NCBI GenBank assembly: GCA_937136755.1 | Contig: CAKZOR010000026.1 | Coordinates: forward strand, 1 to 35,562 | Direction of reading: 5' to 3' | From: an uncultured Flavobacteriaceae bacterium | GTDB taxonomy: Bacteria > Bacteroidota > Bacteroidia > Flavobacteriales > Flavobacteriaceae | Length of the DNA stretch: 35,562 nt | Shown here: positions 34,401-35,562 of the stretch, one piece after another | Layout: each line of letters begins with the position of its first letter | How positions within the stretch are numbered: position 1 is the stretch's first letter | Program-made: the position numbers and the translations under genes | Notes under the pieces: model-generated | What the model saw: the letters and a program-made list of their open reading frames with translations, nothing else | Databases searched by the model: none | Told to the model about the DNA's origin: nothing

Positions 34401-34545
34401 CTTTATTGGTAAACGTCAGGGCAAGAATGTGGCCAAAATTAGTTGGATTCTCAGGGGCCAAAACAAGCTTTAAATACACTTTAGTAAGGGTGTATGTCTT
34501 TCCAGACCCTGCAGATGCGTTATAAATCAGAAAGTTGTCTTTCAC
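31438..34545 (-). CDS. UvrD-family helicase-nuclease, AddA-like
   Basis: 1035-residue superfamily 1 helicase with a C-terminal nuclease. Walker A ASAGSGKT (10-17), motif Ia ALTFTNKAVNEMKERI, motif II DEFQDTSTLQW, motif III LLVGDAKQSIYRWRGG, motif V with TVHKAKGLEFPVV, motif VI LYVALTRASQALF, then the RecB-like nuclease: H in LGQQLHYLLEQL, D in VRPDRLVF, DYK at 989-991 and QxxxY Q1002-Y1006. It is the active motor of an AddAB-type enzyme that resects double-strand breaks. The start codon is GTG with GAGGG just before it. kbl and the ompA-family gene lie between it and its likely partner. Confidence 0.92.
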   Translation of the reverse strand: MKDNFLIYNASAGSGKTYTLTKVYLKLVLAPENPTNFGHILALTFTNKAVNEMKERILTALADFSSLPCPKKSSALFSEVAKELEYSGEALQKKSKKVLMRLLHNYAFFEVSTIDKFNHRLIRTFAKDLKLPQNFEVQLDTDLVLSEGVNALIDRAGNDKALTDILVAFALEKIAEDKSWDLSFDLKNIGKLLFSDQHIQALEHLSTKKLSDFENLKKTLKSKASQSETLYRDAAKSMKTLLSESGLIATDFSRQSLPKFIDKIIGGGLPDTTVKWIQEFEDTKLFTGKTPVEAQETILSIQPQLHGFMKVILSAMTLQYFYLNAHKHLLSLRLINALQYQVKSYCEAQEILPISEFNKKIQGAIKNQSVPFIYERMGEQYSHFFIDEFQDTSTLQWDNLKPLLENAVVSEDERGQRGSLLLVGDAKQSIYRWRGGNAEQFIDLYENKAFPAASPKVIHLPNNFRSHFEIVAFNNRFFNYTASYLERENFAALYRDSSHQKPRKESGGFVSLEFIEDNPDKEALYCEKVLEAINDSVEKGFSYGDICLLTRKKKHGVLLAQYLIEKQIPVISSESLLLDNHPKVRFLVQLIRFVYEETTPFQAYPLLAYLAQTQNKISVHQYIKTSLEDALAFFKSEFGFNPKTLTTESLYDFCLMAMGAFSLTNGKDAYLQFFLDIVSEIGLKEGEGPNVFLQYWEQKKSHWSISAPDGLNAIQILTVHKAKGLEFPVVIFPFAETPLKESRNPTFWLPVPKEEFNGFEYLLLAKNDQVAQYNAVAKQFIQEEDERLVLDALNILYVALTRASQALFVMGNMAINKDGKVNTKQYAGLLIDYLMSEGEWSAQKQRYTFGDFKMLEETNAGHEHEPKDIVFQSNENTQQRYALLLHQDTLVSENLLKAKKLGQQLHYLLEQLDIHPLEKSLEKTIKAYPTSDLEMLKIQALGIISHERLEKYYQKGIRAYNEKDIFTQNGSVVRPDRLVFNDNKVTVIDYKTGAEKEEDQVQIKSYGALLEEMGYQVENKILVYVDGANVRPIFV

Positions 34546-34619
34546 CCTCTTTTTTTATGCAAAATACACATATTTGCGCCTTCTTTTTCATTTTTATGGC
34601 CTTTTCCAAAGACTTATTG

Positions 34620-34627
34620 TAAATTTG
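34620..34627 (+). promoter_or_regulatory. -7 element for the superoxide dismutase gene
   Basis: TAAATTTG is a full match to TAnnTTTG, 28 nt upstream of the sod start codon. An ATG sits in place of TTG near the expected -33 position, so only the -7 part is strong. Confidence 0.55.
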
Positions 34628-34655
34628 ATACGCAATAAACCCTAAAAAAAATATT

Positions 34656-35264
34656 ATGGCTTTTGAATTACCTCAATTAGATTATGCTCACGACGCATTA
34701 GAACCACATGTAGATGCTCGTACTATGGAAATTCACCATGGTAAGCACCACCAAGGATACACAAATAACTTAAACGCTGCTATTGCCGGTACAGCTATGG
34801 ATAGTGCTTCTATTGAAGCAATACTTGCAGATTTAGACCTCAATAACGGGGCGCTAAGAAATAATGGGGGTGGTTTTTACAACCACAACCTTTTTTGGAA
34901 GTCTATGTCACCTAATGGAGGAGGTACTCCAAGTGGAGATTTAGCTGCTGCAATTGACGCTTCTTTTGGCTCTTTTGACGCATTTAAAGAAACGTTCTCT
35001 AAAGCTGCAGCGACCAGATTTGGTTCTGGTTGGGCTTGGCTTTGTGTTCACAAAGGCGGAAAATTAGAAGTGTGCTCTACCCCAAACCAAGACAACCCAC
35101 TTATGCCAGGCATTGGATGTGGTGGTTTCCCTATCTTAGGTTTAGACGTTTGGGAGCATGCCTATTACCTCAATTATCAAAACAGAAGACCTGATTATAT
35201 TAACGCCTTCTTTAACGTTGTTAACTGGAACGAAGTTGAAAAGCGTTATGCTGAGAATAAATAA
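34656..35264 (+). CDS. sodA: Superoxide dismutase, manganese type
   Basis: Converts superoxide to oxygen and hydrogen peroxide in the cytoplasm (no signal peptide). Metal ligands are H27 in [10 protein letters not shown]77 in [12 protein letters not shown]164 and H168 in [13 protein letters not shown]. The NNGGGFYNH segment and STPNQDNPL match manganese-type rather than iron-type dismutases (iron enzymes have A-Q and A-G at these places), although Bacteroidota enzymes can be cambialistic. 202 residues is normal. Monocistronic, with its own -7 element and terminator. Confidence 0.95.
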   Translation: MAFELPQLDYAHDALEPHVDARTMEIHHGKHHQGYTNNLNAAIAGTAMDSASIEAILADLDLNNGALRNNGGGFYNHNLFWKSMSPNGGGTPSGDLAAAIDASFGSFDAFKETFSKAAATRFGSGWAWLCVHKGGKLEVCSTPNQDNPLMPGIGCGGFPILGLDVWEHAYYLNYQNRRPDYINAFFNVVNWNEVEKRYAENK

Positions 35265-35290
35265 GAAGTAATTTTCTTAGAAATATATGA

Positions 35291-35319
35291 AAGACGAGCA
35301 GCAATGTTCGTCTTTTTTT
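35291..35319 (+). terminator. Terminator after sodA
   Basis: AAGACGAGCA, loop GCAA, TGTTCGTCTT: a 10-bp stem with one G-U pair followed by a T run, 26 nt after the sodA stop. Confidence 0.88.
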
Positions 35320-35562
35320 ATGTGAAAAATCAAGATGTGTGTTGATGTTGCTTTTGTAGGGTTTGAAACGTTCCTTTTTCAAAGTGGATTCCACAACACG
35401 TGCCGATGACAGGGAGTAAAAGAGAAAAGTTCCGTCAAACTGAACTTGAGTCAGTTTCGCATAAGAATAAGAAATAATATAAGCCAAAATAACTTCCGAG
35501 TAAGCATCTAACAGCGAAGCTGGTCTAATTGCAAAGCAGATCTAATAGTCTAGAAATTCTAG
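35320..35562. other. Gene-free tail of unknown origin
   Basis: About 240 bp with no supportable gene. The base composition is less AT-rich than other spacers. It contains the imperfect palindrome at 35437-35457 and ends with CTAGAAATTCTAG (35550-35562) at the window edge. The 88-residue minus-strand ORF of the track overlaps the sodA terminator and is not credible. Confidence 0.5.
35437..35457. repeat. Imperfect palindrome, REP-like
   Basis: AAACTGAACTTGAGTCAGTTT folds as AAACTG-A-ACT, TG, AGT-CAGTTT with one bulged base. The motif resembles short interspersed repeats that I recall from spacers of Flavobacteriia genomes, but only one copy is in this window, so the repeat family is inferred. 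Confidence 0.4.

Noticed and set aside
26077-34545. The helicase-nuclease pair as an anti-phage defence island
   Set aside because: Motifs fit the housekeeping AddAB recombination enzyme, the flanking genes are core metabolism and no other defence gene or mobility gene is present.
35221-35487. 88-residue minus-strand ORF after sodA
   Set aside because: It overlaps the sodA 3' end and runs through its terminator hairpin; composition looks random and no motif is visible.
1-35562. CRISPR arrays, insertion sequences, prophage genes, attachment sites
   Set aside because: I looked for regularly spaced repeats, transposase or integrase motifs and direct repeats near the tRNA gene and saw none.

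Overview
The window reads as chromosomal core DNA of a member of the Bacteroidota, most likely class Flavobacteriia and probably a marine Flavobacteriaceae. The evidence is low GC with AT-rich spacers, few Shine-Dalgarno sequences, several promoters of the Bacteroidota type (TTG, about 19 nt, TAnnTTTG), a zinc-free bL32, an OmpA with thrombospondin type-3 repeats, and the pdxA / YceD / rpmF / fabH / accB / accC neighbourhood. I see no phage, insertion sequence, CRISPR array or obvious genomic island.

Layout. 1-4.1 kb: a TauE/SafE-type membrane exporter, divergent from a sodium:solute symporter coupled (ATGA overlap) to a NagX/HGSNAT-type membrane acyltransferase, then a small DUF2007-like protein. 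4.1-9.9 kb: riboflavin synthase (minus) divergent from pdxA, then a YceD/DUF177 protein with bL32 on a clear promoter and terminator, then fabH-accB-accC (initiation of fatty acid synthesis) ending in a terminator. 10-15.4 kb: a FAD-dependent oxidoreductase converging on a minus-strand group tdk, alr, mscL, asd and an orphan ABC ATPase. 15.5-18.5 kb: a conserved-looking protein of unknown function, rsmI, a DUF819 membrane protein and an OsmC-like protein. 18.5-22.2 kb: recJ converging on lpxH and queD, then a prolyl-hydroxylase-like 2OG-Fe(II) oxygenase. 22.2-25.9 kb: a minus-strand run GNAT, MATE, crotonase and a 32-residue membrane protein absent from the ORF track, divergent from a universal stress protein. 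25.9-26.1 kb: tRNA-Ala(GGC) and a bidirectional terminator. 26-34.5 kb: an AddAB-type helicase-nuclease pair whose two genes are separated by kbl and an ompA-family gene. 34.6-35.3 kb: a manganese-type superoxide dismutase, followed by about 240 bp of gene-free sequence with an imperfect palindrome.

The genes are mostly housekeeping: cofactor synthesis (riboflavin, PLP), membrane lipid and lipid A synthesis (FabH, AccBC, LpxH), cell wall and amino acid precursors (Alr, Asd), translation (bL32, RsmI, tRNA-Ala), DNA repair (RecJ, AddAB) and oxidative stress (Mn-SOD, OsmC). I found no convincing undescribed multi-gene system. The best leads are small or structural: the 32-residue membrane protein, an AddB lacking both its P-loop and Fe-S cysteines, a 16-bp perfect palindrome before recJ, loss of zinc ligands in several proteins, a palindromic element between ribE and pdxA, a 13-codon upstream ORF before the unknown gene, and the unexplained tail.
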